The notes below the pieces were generated by a model that was not told the origin of the DNA, ran no database searches, and saw nothing but the letters and a program-made list of their open reading frames with translations. A stretch of DNA of 64,000 nucleotides from Lachnospiraceae bacterium (GTDB lineage: Bacteria > Bacillota > Clostridia > Lachnospirales > Lachnospiraceae), in assembly GCA_017540605.1 (NCBI GenBank), contig JAFYAS010000020.1, forward strand, positions 1 to 64,000, read 5' to 3'. Of the stretch, positions 19,101-27,440 are shown one piece after another; position 1 is the first letter of the stretch, and each line of letters opens with the position of its first letter. The position numbers and the translations under genes were made by a program.

Positions 19101-21065
19101 GGTCATATTGTCAACGGCGGTGAAGGTCTTGTTCCCAAGAATAATCCAAAGACTGAAAGTCAGAAGGAATTCAAGAAGTGGACAGAGACCACCGGTAAGG
19201 AGATGTTAGAGAATGTTTATTTGGAGGATCAGATTGATGCGTTTAAGAAGACCACAGCGGTAATCTATTCCAAGAAGGCAATCAATATTCATAATGATGA
19301 TTTTGTCGCAGATTATTTTGACAGTGCGGTTCCTGTCTCTAATACGACATTTCTTAGAGGCGCGATTTCTGCCTTAGAGAATACTAAGACGGGTAAGAAG
19401 TGGACAAATTCAACTAAAGACAGAAGCAAGAACAGCGAGAAATACGAGACAATGCTAAAAGCCATTAAGGAATACCATGAGAAGATGGTGACTGACGACA
19501 GATTCGACCTTGTGGGCGCAAGAGACGACCTTAAGAAGGCTTGTATCGCCTATATTACTGGGAAGGAATCCTTAAGAAAGAGCGATTTTGGCAAGGAGAG
19601 ATTCGATGTAGCCATGACAGTGCTGTTCGATATAATGCCGAGAAAAGAATTCCTTAAGATCATAAGACAGGTTAACGGGGAACGTTCAAGAAATGAGCGT
19701 ATCAGCTTCGATACCTATAATGTCAAATATGCAGAGCTTTATTCTGCGGAAGAAGCCCGCGAAGAGGAACGTCAGGTCAATGCTGAGAAGAAATATCTCA
19801 CACATATTCCTGATGATTATATTGAGAAATTCGATAACGTCTTAAATGTGTTCGGATTAGAGCCTAAGGCTGAAGGTCAGCTTGATGATATTTTTGATGA
19901 TTTTAACCTTACATTTACTAAGGTAGAGGATAAGCTTTCACCAATAGGTAAAGGACTTAAGGAGCGAAGCCTTTCCAATGAAGATTTTGCAGCTATTGCA
20001 TATGCCGGAACATTGTCGGATGCGGCAATAGAATATGACAGCAGATATAAGGATAAAGATCTGAAGCAGTACAAATTACTCGCTACAGCTAAGGATTATA
20101 CCGTAGCTCTTGCCAGAAAACATATATCTCCTGAAACCGGTGAGTATGCGGAAGTGATTCAGGCAGGACGCAATGCGGCTGTTGATGCCATGAAGGAATA
20201 TGCCAAGGGTGACAAATTCCTGCTTGCTTCCATTCTGTCTTCCGGAATACGCCACATTGCCGCAATGTCAAGGCTTAGTGAAAGTATTGATGAGGACTAT
20301 ATATGCAACGGTGAGATGGGGCGTCGTATGATAGAGATGCTTGACCGTGATCCGCAGCTTAAGAGTATGGTCATCAACACATCTTATCAGGGAATCAATG
20401 ACGACATATCATATATTGATACCATCAATCAGGCGGCTAAAATATTCATTGATGCCTCGGCTGCTTCTGAAGTGCTGATGAATATAGCTGCTGATCCTGA
20501 GTCGTATAATTTGGATGGATGGGATGCAAAGGGAAAACAGGAACTTATTACTGATATTATGATGCTTAAGGTGCTTGACAGTAGTAAAGAGATGTATCAT
20601 AAAAGTGTGAATGAGGTATTAAAGACTGATTCTAAGTACAAAATCAAGATGCAGCAGGCAGTCGAAAAGGAGATTGCTGATATTGATGAGGCCATAAGCA
20701 GTGATGAAGTAAAAGAAGTCAGAAATAAACTTATCGATGCAGCCGCAAGTAAGAAGGAGCTTAGAATCAAAATAATGAAAGATTATATCCGTAACGACAA
20801 GCTGCTTTTGGCACTGAATACGGATAAATCGGTTGCAGCATTAAGAGAAAGTGTCAAAGAACTTGTAAAGGAGAACGGTTTTGACAAATTAGGACCTGAA
20901 GATATTCTCAAGAAGATGAATGACAGGAAGCTTCTGGCAAAACTTGGCAATATAACCAAGGATGCTAATTCCAAGTATTCTGATGAATACAGCAAACGTA
21001 AGGAGGCAGAGAAGAAGAGCAGGCTTGAAGCCCAGCAGAAGAAGCAGGCTGCCAGAGGTCATTAA
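16143..21065 (+). CDS. Giant protein D, 1640 aa, unknown function, modular with internal repeats
   Basis: Start ATG follows AAAGGAGGA. The protein is mostly helical with no signal peptide or membrane segment. Residues ~420-465 are an Asn-rich linker encoded partly by a 42-bp tandem repeat. Residues ~696-955 hold three related units of ~85-97 residues; the last two begin with NMTVxxYMxIL and end near an ALG- or AKKLG-type helix. Residues ~1068-1190 contain the module shared with A, B and C, with the motif GKERFD at about 1150-1155. Residues ~1267-1500 hold the module shared with C, with EMGRRMIEMLDRDPQL. The N-terminal GWSQDE motif near 277 resembles one in A. No catalytic motif was recognised. 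It is the last giant gene and is followed by a terminator-like hairpin at 21178. Confidence 0.84.
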   Translation: MPGFKELRKGKYPNAALAYAVEKFYVNTMIILEQYVPEEELDQYKKEYMDYMDMSDLVFADDIIYSRNKSENVKKKMTDTKADEYGIRFLEKTKDYFTKARKAFPELDKDFKDFFDSLEIEGSSDGSLMEARFESQYLTNLNQLGGGPKFFKFSSAELKNGLLGEKDEATGKYKGPYEPLMDYYRSTTNLIKLEFVRQKNNEEGWTPEKEQEFLANLKKEQENVVDSFERLYAIEDNGQYDKYLDNELEHITGKKGQIRSAYKCIGAVKGQIKAIENGWSQDELTVLGSIGIMEAHLKMLKDEFEEKMAYAYTDIKLGENGIADLSDKDLILWGKARRAIQAETDNRKLIKEFEDELNKLKEAAWNKKIESDKDKEEITGSVSSFMKKYREIELKDFSMLGMLNGLAKEIKDNENFVKEVADKLVLAKNNINNNVNQNVINNNANINNVNQNVINNNANINNNAKPELYDVGVKRDSLPNEGYVEAFNDRKKKADTAIRAYSAQSSKEDKILFYLSYAAKNTVNQNQPIMNTTIEIPADIPELEKNAIKNKADEQFQSAMEIRKNAGINPIAGTSPEEDDCQENLKNKLIYDLVGDGSRENIIDSFKAFGIVNALNINNQGKKYKEILDSLPKNEPNRDKKALYLAYKRQGHEAMLNAAAGSFSSTDFIAVFNYSDDIGIEVKDKIFDNFKYDKDRTTFKDFFDKLGYTADERKLYMADNGCSEADKIYDYYKNKLTDDEVDNPTDADVLESVKEAYTTLFAKIIVNSVMKGPMDYFDANYSVNMTVSHYMNILRFKDEEKKDFLKYYGAKETDSVFNTFNKYINDNEVIKNRILDENEKNEMNREITADNVRNFAKQLLGEEFASKRKKLKTFENEYSENMTVARYMEILDLDDFAKNEFLSSYDTTENARIKDVFSKELSAEKGDNAVVSDEELNVYAGKKLGDAIEEQINSGKYIEDKTVWGNMYVHFADNIGTFGDKMIYKKGHIVNGGEGLVPKNNPKTESQKEFKKWTETTGKEMLENVYLEDQIDAFKKTTAVIYSKKAINIHNDDFVADYFDSAVPVSNTTFLRGAISALENTKTGKKWTNSTKDRSKNSEKYETMLKAIKEYHEKMVTDDRFDLVGARDDLKKACIAYITGKESLRKSDFGKERFDVAMTVLFDIMPRKEFLKIIRQVNGERSRNERISFDTYNVKYAELYSAEEAREEERQVNAEKKYLTHIPDDYIEKFDNVLNVFGLEPKAEGQLDDIFDDFNLTFTKVEDKLSPIGKGLKERSLSNEDFAAIAYAGTLSDAAIEYDSRYKDKDLKQYKLLATAKDYTVALARKHISPETGEYAEVIQAGRNAAVDAMKEYAKGDKFLLASILSSGIRHIAAMSRLSESIDEDYICNGEMGRRMIEMLDRDPQLKSMVINTSYQGINDDISYIDTINQAAKIFIDASAASEVLMNIAADPESYNLDGWDAKGKQELITDIMMLKVLDSSKEMYHKSVNEVLKTDSKYKIKMQQAVEKEIADIDEAISSDEVKEVRNKLIDAAASKKELRIKIMKDYIRNDKLLLALNTDKSVAALRESVKELVKENGFDKLGPEDILKKMNDRKLLAKLGNITKDANSKYSDEYSKRKEAEKKSRLEAQQKKQAARGH
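17430..17530 (+). repeat. 42-bp tandem repeat coding an Asn-rich linker
   Basis: A 42-bp unit is present about twice, nearly identical, with partial flanking units. It encodes the 14-residue period NINNVNQNVINNNA inside giant gene D. It joins two helical parts of the protein and probably varies in copy number between strains. Confidence 0.8.
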
Positions 21066-21177
21066 GCGTTTTACACAGTCGTTGTTGCTATCATTTATTC
21101 TCCTTCCACAGCCATGACAGGAGGAATTATAATATACCATAAATGTGTGAAGGAATTAATTCTATTTACGAAAGACT

Positions 21178-21216
21178 AAATTCTACTTTGAATATGAAGG
21201 GTAGAATTTATCTTTT
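21178..21216 (+). terminator. Terminator-like hairpin after giant gene D
   Basis: AAATTCTAC (21178-21186) pairs with GTAGAATTT (21201-21209) and is followed by ATCTTTT. The stem is AT-rich, so termination may be incomplete. Confidence 0.55.
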
Positions 21217-21291
21217 CAAATTACGAAGTAGTATTTTTTAACTGTTCACTATAACTTTGATCATATTTCAAAAGGATATATTTATTAGCGT

Positions 21292-21864
21292 ATGATAATT
21301 CCTATCTTACTTATTTTTGCAGGTGTAGTTTTGACTGCGCTTGGAGCCATCAATTATATAAATGCATTACAAGGCTTTAGAAAAGCAAAAAGTATTTCTT
21401 ATAATGCAGATTATAACCTTGTTATTGATAAGGCGCGTATTGTTTTTTCAGTTCTCGGAGGGGCGTTGGTTGGATTTGCTTTTGGGGCTTTAGTGCTTGC
21501 GATAATATATCTGTTGGGAAGCACCTTTGGCAATGCCTCTACAGGAACCGATATTTCTGCATTACATGGTTTTGCTAAAAGTAGAGCTTTGTTTGCCTTT
21601 TTTGGTGGCGGTGCTAAGTTATCAGGAGGACTTGGCATGTCAGGCGGAAGACTTGCTATGTTTTTTGCTACTTTCGGCCCTGCAAGCTTTATGTCCGGAA
21701 AAGCTGCCAAGAAAAAAGCTATCAAAGCTATGGAAAATGCTGACGCTCAAAGAGCCGTATCAGCTAAAAAAGTTGAGGAAAGTAGAGAACAAAAAGAGGC
21801 TCGTATCTATGATGAGCTTAAGACAATGAAAAATGAGCTTAAATTGAGCTCTCCTGATGAATGA
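21292..21864 (+). CDS. Small membrane protein, 190 aa, unknown function
   Basis: No family recognised. Two hydrophobic segments are visible, residues ~1-23 and ~50-77. A Gly-rich stretch follows around residues 100-125 with repeated GG pairs, then a Lys/Ala/Glu-rich helical tail that is probably cytoplasmic. The ribosome-binding site is poor: AAAAGGA lies ~18 bases from the ATG, so the true start may be a non-ATG codon slightly upstream. It stands between giant gene D and a terminator. A decayed copy of its second membrane segment lies 100 bases downstream. A partnership with the giant proteins is possible only by position. Confidence 0.65.
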   Translation: MIIPILLIFAGVVLTALGAINYINALQGFRKAKSISYNADYNLVIDKARIVFSVLGGALVGFAFGALVLAIIYLLGSTFGNASTGTDISALHGFAKSRALFAFFGGGAKLSGGLGMSGGRLAMFFATFGPASFMSGKAAKKKAIKAMENADAQRAVSAKKVEESREQKEARIYDELKTMKNELKLSSPDE

Positions 21865-21907
21865 CTAACCGCAAACACTATAAGATAGCACCTCAGACCA
21901 TTATTAT

Positions 21908-21936
21908 AGCACCTTTATTCGTAAGGTGCTATTTTC
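21908..21936 (+). terminator. Terminator after the small membrane protein gene
   Basis: AGCACCTT, loop TATTCGT, AAGGTGCT, then ATTTT: a perfect 8-bp stem with a short T run. Confidence 0.78.
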
Positions 21937-21966
21937 CATATCTAATTTGAAATAACGTTTAATGAT

Positions 21967-22056
21967 TTAATTCTTACTGTGATTTATTTGCTTGGCAGTG
22001 CCTTGGGTAATGCCTCTATAGGAACTGATATTTCCAGGCATCGGATTTTTAATTGA
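21967..22056 (+). pseudogene. Degenerate partial duplicate of the 21292 membrane protein gene
   Basis: The translation contains IYLLGSALGNASIGTDIS before a TGA. It matches IYLLGSTFGNASTGTDIS in the intact gene at residues ~72-90. DNA identity is also clear over about 60 bases. No start, no N-terminal part and no C-terminal part remain. It is the trace of a former tandem duplication. Confidence 0.72.
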
Positions 22057-22144
22057 CCTTATTCTTATACAGTGGTACAATTCAAAATATTTGATATTTT
22101 TATTCTTTGTTATAAACAAGATTAAATGTGAGAGGAGAAGGAAA

Positions 22145-25100
22145 ATGAAACAAGGTAAACTATTCTGGAAGGAAATCATGTCTGTTGTTATGACTATAGT
22201 GTTGATAATGGGCATGTTTTTCTTTGTTCCGGGAAACAAAGAAGTGTTGGCGGAAGCGCCGGATTCAACAATTTCACCGACTGTCATCAAGATGGAAGAT
22301 GACAAGCTTATGCTGGGCGACAAGGAATGGAATGTTGATGGTAGCTATTTGAAAATCCCTGCCGGAGAATATATCCTTATGAGTGATATCACTACTTCGG
22401 CATCGATATACGTAGACAATGCTGTGACTATCAATCTAAACGGATACGGTATCAGATATAGCGGTTCGGACAATGCGAGTGTTTTCTACATACGTAATGG
22501 TAAACAATGTTTTTTGACTATAAATGATAGTGAAAAAAGTAGAATACATTATGTCACTCTAATGAATGGTCGAGGAAAAATTGTTAGTAGCTCAGGTGTG
22601 GAAAGCGCAACTTGTCTTAAGGTTTTAGGTGGTTATATTACAGGTGGCACCGGAATAATAAGTGGTAAACAGATACGTGGAGGATGCATATATATCGATA
22701 GTTCCGGAAAACTAACAATGAATGGTGGTACCATTCTTGGTAATACTGCAAATTATGGTGCAGGCGTGTATAGTTATTATAATACAACCATCAATATGAA
22801 TGGCACTAAGGTCATGGCTAATACTGCTTCATCGTATATTGAGTCTGACATTATCTATGCTGGTAGTGGCGGTGGATTGTATGCCCTTGGAAATTTCAAT
22901 ATCAATAACAGTATCATAACAGGCAATAGTGCCAATAGTCAGGGTGGTGGAATATATGCCTTTGGTGGAAGTTCTGCTACCTCAACATATGTAAATTATA
23001 ATCTAAAGGATTGCGTGATCACCGGCAATTATGCGCGTAGTGAAGGTGGTGGCATATATGTAACTGCTTATGGTCAGCTTACAATAGATAGTGGGGAAAT
23101 ATCAGGAAATGTGACTGAATTTCGTGGAGGAGGAGTGTATTATCATGGCGCTCTATGTACCCTTAATATCAAGGGGAATCCAATGATCTGCAATAATATA
23201 TGCGGAGGAGCAAATTCAAATATATATGTAAACGAAGGCTATATAACTGTAGCAGGAGAATTAACAAATGAAACACCTATCGGAGTGGAAAAATATAGAA
23301 TTGGTAGGATCATAACCGGACTTAAAGGCAAAGGTAGTGATAAAAATTTTGTTAGTGATAATGCTGATTATACAGTGATTTTGAATGATGAAAATGAGGC
23401 GGAGTATAAAAAGAAGATCAAGGAAGAAATGATCCAAGAGATTGAAGCGCAGACCTATACCGGTACCGCCTTAGAGCCTGATGTCACATTGAAGGATGGT
23501 GATGCGGTTTTGACAAAGGACACGGATTATACCGTGGAATATTCCGATAATATCAATACAGGAACAGCGACGGTAACTGTTACCGGTATTGGAAAATTTG
23601 TAGGAACAGCTAGCAAGACATTTACTATCAATAAAGCAAAGAATCCTGTTATCATCAAGAAGGATATAAATGCCACACGCGGAGCAAGTATTGATCTGTC
23701 TCAGTTTGTAACCGAGGCTCAAGGTGATGTAAGCTTTTCTTTAAGTGATGAAACAGAGGGCTATAGTCTTAGTGGTGAGGGTAATAAGATCCTCACACTT
23801 GCAGCTGATGCGGTTTCTTCTTGTCAGATCAATGTTTCCGCAACCGGAAATAGTAACTATGAGCCTAAGAATGACGGTATCATGATCGTTACCGCCACAG
23901 ATAAGTTAGCGCAGAATTTATCATTTGCCGAGCTTGAAAAGAATGTTACCTTCGGTGACACTGCGTTTATAAATAAGCTGAGTGGCTCAAATACGGAGGT
24001 TACTTACTCGATCACACCGGATAATGTTGCAAAGATTAATGAAGACACCGGAGAAGTATCTATTCTTGGTATAGGTAAGGCAACTGTTACAGCAAATGCC
24101 GCAGAGACAGATACTTATGCCGCTGCAACCATAAGCTATCCCTTGACTGTTAATACCAAGTATGTGGAGTATCCTACAGCTAAGAGTAATCTTAAGTATG
24201 ATGGGCAGGAGCATTCGGGTATAGAGGACAGTATTGATAAAGATTATTATACTCTTTCTGGTGAACTGACCGGAACGGATGCAAAAAGTTATGTTGCAAC
24301 AGCTGTATTAAAAGATAAGACCAACACTAAGTGGACACCAGGAAGGGTTTCGGACAGAAATATATCTTGGAGTATTGCTAAAGCAGATGCAGCTCCGGCA
24401 CCAACCAATCTTAAGGGTGTAGCTCCCACTTCGACAGATGGTACGGATGGCAAGATAACAGGTGTTAATAGTACGATGCAATGGGCAAATAATTACAACT
24501 TTAATGATGCCAAGGATTGCGAGGGAACGGAGATTACCGGACTTGCAGCCGGAAGCTATTATGTCCGTGTCAAGGGTGATGAAAACCATTATGATGGCAC
24601 CAAAGCTTTGGTCAAAGTTCCCGCATTTGTTCCAACCTATACGCTTGCTATCACAGTACCTGTCTTTGATAACGAGATTTATAGCTACAGCCAACCTACA
24701 GCAAAACCTATTACTATTACCAGTACGGGTAACAGTGATTCTACTATAAGTAGTGTGGCTCTTGATACTAAAGGTGCTGAGTATTTCACCTTGAATAAAA
24801 CTGATGGTACGACTGTAGAAAAAGGTACGACTGACAATACCACTTACACTGTTTGTCCTAAGTCCGGACTTACTGTAGGAACATATACCGCAACCATCAC
24901 TGTGACATATGACAATGACGCCACTGCTACAGCCGATGTAAGCTTTACGGTTGTTCCGAAGGAAGTTAAAGCTCCTACGATCACTCTTTCTTCAGATACT
25001 ATCGTCTATGATGGAAGTGAAAAGAAACCGGCCGTTATTTCTGTTAAGGACGGTGATAATGTCATTCCTGCAGGTGAGTATACGGTTAGCTATTCTGATA

Positions 25101-27307
25101 ATATCAATGCCGGAACAGACACAGCAACTGTTACTATAACCGATAAAGATGGCGGTAATTATACGGTGAGCGGAAGTCAAACATTTTCAATAGATCCGGC
25201 GGATATGATCGTAGAAGCAGAGGGCTTTTCCGGTCCTTGTGATGAGAAACCCCATGGGATTACTGTCAGAGTGATCAAGCCCACCTCAGGTTATGTTATC
25301 AAATATATGGATATCAATGGGGAGTATACACTTGATGAGTCTCCGACTATGACATATTATGGTAGCTTGCCTTATTCTTATCAAGTCACAGCACCCAATT
25401 ATAAAACTGTAAAGGGATCAAAAACTGTAGAGATATTGCAAGCTGATAATCCTGTAGTGATACCGGCTTCTGTTACAGTTAAAAGAGGAACTCAAATATA
25501 TCTTGATGATCTCATTAGTAATCCGAAGGGTACACTTAAATATACGATTCAGGGAGAAGCGAAGGGCTACAGTTTTGATGAAAATAATAATAGTATCTTA
25601 AAGCTCTCTGAAGATGCAGATGATAGCTGTGTTATTAAGGTTGAAAACAGTGGAAACGGAAGCTATAAACCTAAGGATGGTACTATAACAATTTATGCTA
25701 CCAATCTGAATGTGCAAACGATCTCTTTCACTGAATCAGAGATTGAAAAGACTTACGGAGATGATGAATTTAGTATAAAACCTAATCAAACGGTTGAAAA
25801 CAGTCCCATCACCTATTCTATTTCATGCGATCCTGAGGGAGTTGCAACTATTGACAAAAATACCGGAGTTGTAACTATATTGAAGATTGGTACTGCAATT
25901 ATTACAGCTACAGCAGCTGAGACTACTACACACACCTCTGCTGTAGCAAGCTATAAATTGACTGTCAATACCAGATTGATTGATATCCCTACAGCAGTTT
26001 CTGATCTTACTTACGATGGAAGTGAGAAGAAAGGTGTTATTGAATCAAAGTATTATACTTTATCAGGTGTTTATAAAGCGACAAATGCAGCAGAATCATA
26101 TATTGCAACTGTATCATTAAAGGATACGAATAATACCAAGTGGAGTGACAATACTACAGATTCAAAGGATATTGAATGGAATATTGCAAAAGCAAATGCT
26201 GTTTCTGCACCGACAGGTCTTTTAGCTGTTTGTCCGACTGTAGACAGTAATGACAATGGCAAGATAACAGGCGTTACGACTGATATGGAATATAGCACAA
26301 ACGGCGTAGACTACATCTCTTGTATCGGATCAGAGATCACGGGCTTGACTCCCGGAAAATATTATGTTCGTGTAAAGAAAGACGATAACCATTTGGCAGC
26401 AGGAGAAACTTGTGAAATCACTGTTCCCGAATTTTCAAATGATCCTAAACCTTCAAAAGAGGAACCTACGCCAAAAACAACACAAACAGAGCCTACAATA
26501 CCGGCTGAGCCAAAGCCTATAACTCCTGAGCCGTCTGTAGTGCCGGTTAAGACAGAGGTTACAGAAATACCCAAAGAGGAACCAAAAGAGGAACCTAAAG
26601 TAGATACAGCTATCAAGGAAGAGGGTACAACCATCAAGGTAGCAGATACAAAGGCCGAGGTTAAGGTAACTTCTTCGGATAAAGATAATCCTACAGTAGT
26701 ATATACGGGAACTACTGAGAAAAAGGCGACATCTATTAAGATCCCTGCCACAGTCAATGTGGATGGTGTAACCTACAAGATAACTGAGGTATCAAAAAAG
26801 GCCTTTGCAAACAATAAAACAGTAAAGACTGTTACACTTGGAGAGAATATCGAGAAGGTTGGAGAACAGGCTTTTGCAGGCTGTACAGCTCTTAAGACAG
26901 TTAAGATTCCTGCTACTGTCACAGAGCTTGGTAAGAATGCTTTTGCGGGTTGTAAAAAACTTACCAATATAACGATAGCTGAACCAAAGAAGAATGACAA
27001 AAAAGCAAAGGATAGAACACTTGTCATCGGAGACTATGCCTTTGCAAACTGTCCTAAGCTTAAGACAGTCACACTTCCGGAGAATGTAGTAAAGCTTGGC
27101 AACTACATTTTTAAGGGTGATAATGCTCTTACAACCATAAATATAAAAACAACAAAGCTTACCAACAAAAATGTTGCAAAGAAAGCATTTAACGGAGTAT
27201 TGAAAAAGACCGTGGTAAAGGTTAATAAGTCTAAGCTTAAGGCATATACCGTATTATTCAGAAAGAAAGGTCTTATAAAGAAGGTCAAGATAAAAGTAAT
27301 CAAATAA
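22145..27307 (+). CDS. Large secreted surface protein with beta-helix, MBG/Ig-like repeats and BspA-type LRRs
   Basis: The start at 22145 follows GAGGAGAAGG; an upstream in-frame ATG would put a non-signal stretch first. The 1720-residue product begins with a signal peptide (Lys-rich start, hydrophobic core VVMTIVLIMGMFFFVPG, cleavage after VLAEA or nearby). Residues ~150-390 are repeats rich in GGGIY and GN units, typical of a right-handed beta-helix. Two related blocks of MBG and Ig-like domains (roughly 438-835 and 955-1430) are an internal duplication. A Pro/Glu/Thr-rich linker follows. The C-terminal ~200 residues are BspA-type leucine-rich repeats with the KAFANNKTVKTVTLGENIE pattern. 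No LPxTG anchor is present. It probably acts outside the cell in adhesion or carbohydrate contact. Confidence 0.82.
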   Translation: MKQGKLFWKEIMSVVMTIVLIMGMFFFVPGNKEVLAEAPDSTISPTVIKMEDDKLMLGDKEWNVDGSYLKIPAGEYILMSDITTSASIYVDNAVTINLNGYGIRYSGSDNASVFYIRNGKQCFLTINDSEKSRIHYVTLMNGRGKIVSSSGVESATCLKVLGGYITGGTGIISGKQIRGGCIYIDSSGKLTMNGGTILGNTANYGAGVYSYYNTTINMNGTKVMANTASSYIESDIIYAGSGGGLYALGNFNINNSIITGNSANSQGGGIYAFGGSSATSTYVNYNLKDCVITGNYARSEGGGIYVTAYGQLTIDSGEISGNVTEFRGGGVYYHGALCTLNIKGNPMICNNICGGANSNIYVNEGYITVAGELTNETPIGVEKYRIGRIITGLKGKGSDKNFVSDNADYTVILNDENEAEYKKKIKEEMIQEIEAQTYTGTALEPDVTLKDGDAVLTKDTDYTVEYSDNINTGTATVTVTGIGKFVGTASKTFTINKAKNPVIIKKDINATRGASIDLSQFVTEAQGDVSFSLSDETEGYSLSGEGNKILTLAADAVSSCQINVSATGNSNYEPKNDGIMIVTATDKLAQNLSFAELEKNVTFGDTAFINKLSGSNTEVTYSITPDNVAKINEDTGEVSILGIGKATVTANAAETDTYAAATISYPLTVNTKYVEYPTAKSNLKYDGQEHSGIEDSIDKDYYTLSGELTGTDAKSYVATAVLKDKTNTKWTPGRVSDRNISWSIAKADAAPAPTNLKGVAPTSTDGTDGKITGVNSTMQWANNYNFNDAKDCEGTEITGLAAGSYYVRVKGDENHYDGTKALVKVPAFVPTYTLAITVPVFDNEIYSYSQPTAKPITITSTGNSDSTISSVALDTKGAEYFTLNKTDGTTVEKGTTDNTTYTVCPKSGLTVGTYTATITVTYDNDATATADVSFTVVPKEVKAPTITLSSDTIVYDGSEKKPAVISVKDGDNVIPAGEYTVSYSDNINAGTDTATVTITDKDGGNYTVSGSQTFSIDPADMIVEAEGFSGPCDEKPHGITVRVIKPTSGYVIKYMDINGEYTLDESPTMTYYGSLPYSYQVTAPNYKTVKGSKTVEILQADNPVVIPASVTVKRGTQIYLDDLISNPKGTLKYTIQGEAKGYSFDENNNSILKLSEDADDSCVIKVENSGNGSYKPKDGTITIYATNLNVQTISFTESEIEKTYGDDEFSIKPNQTVENSPITYSISCDPEGVATIDKNTGVVTILKIGTAIITATAAETTTHTSAVASYKLTVNTRLIDIPTAVSDLTYDGSEKKGVIESKYYTLSGVYKATNAAESYIATVSLKDTNNTKWSDNTTDSKDIEWNIAKANAVSAPTGLLAVCPTVDSNDNGKITGVTTDMEYSTNGVDYISCIGSEITGLTPGKYYVRVKKDDNHLAAGETCEITVPEFSNDPKPSKEEPTPKTTQTEPTIPAEPKPITPEPSVVPVKTEVTEIPKEEPKEEPKVDTAIKEEGTTIKVADTKAEVKVTSSDKDNPTVVYTGTTEKKATSIKIPATVNVDGVTYKITEVSKKAFANNKTVKTVTLGENIEKVGEQAFAGCTALKTVKIPATVTELGKNAFAGCKKLTNITIAEPKKNDKKAKDRTLVIGDYAFANCPKLKTVTLPENVVKLGNYIFKGDNALTTINIKTTKLTNKNVAKKAFNGVLKKTVVKVNKSKLKAYTVLFRKKGLIKKVKIKVIK

Positions 27308-27313
27308 CACACA

Positions 27314-27352
27314 GATCCCATAGGATGAAATGCCTATGGGATCATTCTTTTG
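27314..27352 (+). terminator. Terminator after the surface protein gene
   Basis: GATCCCATAGG (27314-27324) pairs perfectly with CCTATGGGATC (27333-27343), followed by ATTCTTTTG. Confidence 0.85.
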
Positions 27353-27368
27353 TTGAACCATTTTTCAC

Positions 27369-27397
27369 TTGACGATAATACCTTTTTCACTTAAAAT
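27369..27397 (+). promoter_or_regulatory. Sigma-A-type promoter of the GGDEF gene
   Basis: TTGACG and TAAAAT are separated by exactly 17 bases. Its place supports a translation start at 27441 rather than at the in-frame TTG at 27369. Confidence 0.65.
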
Positions 27398-27440
27398 TGA
27401 ATATAGTCTTATGTTGAATTATGGGGGAAAGGTGAGTTTT

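Noticed and set aside
496-21065. Giant genes as phage tail or toxin (LXG, RHS) genes
   Set aside because: No RHS/YD repeats, no LXG N-terminus, no tail-fibre or lysis genes and no immunity-gene pairs were seen.
22091-22144. A longer N-terminus for the surface protein
   Set aside because: The upstream ATG has no ribosome-binding site, and the 18 extra residues would precede a normal signal peptide.
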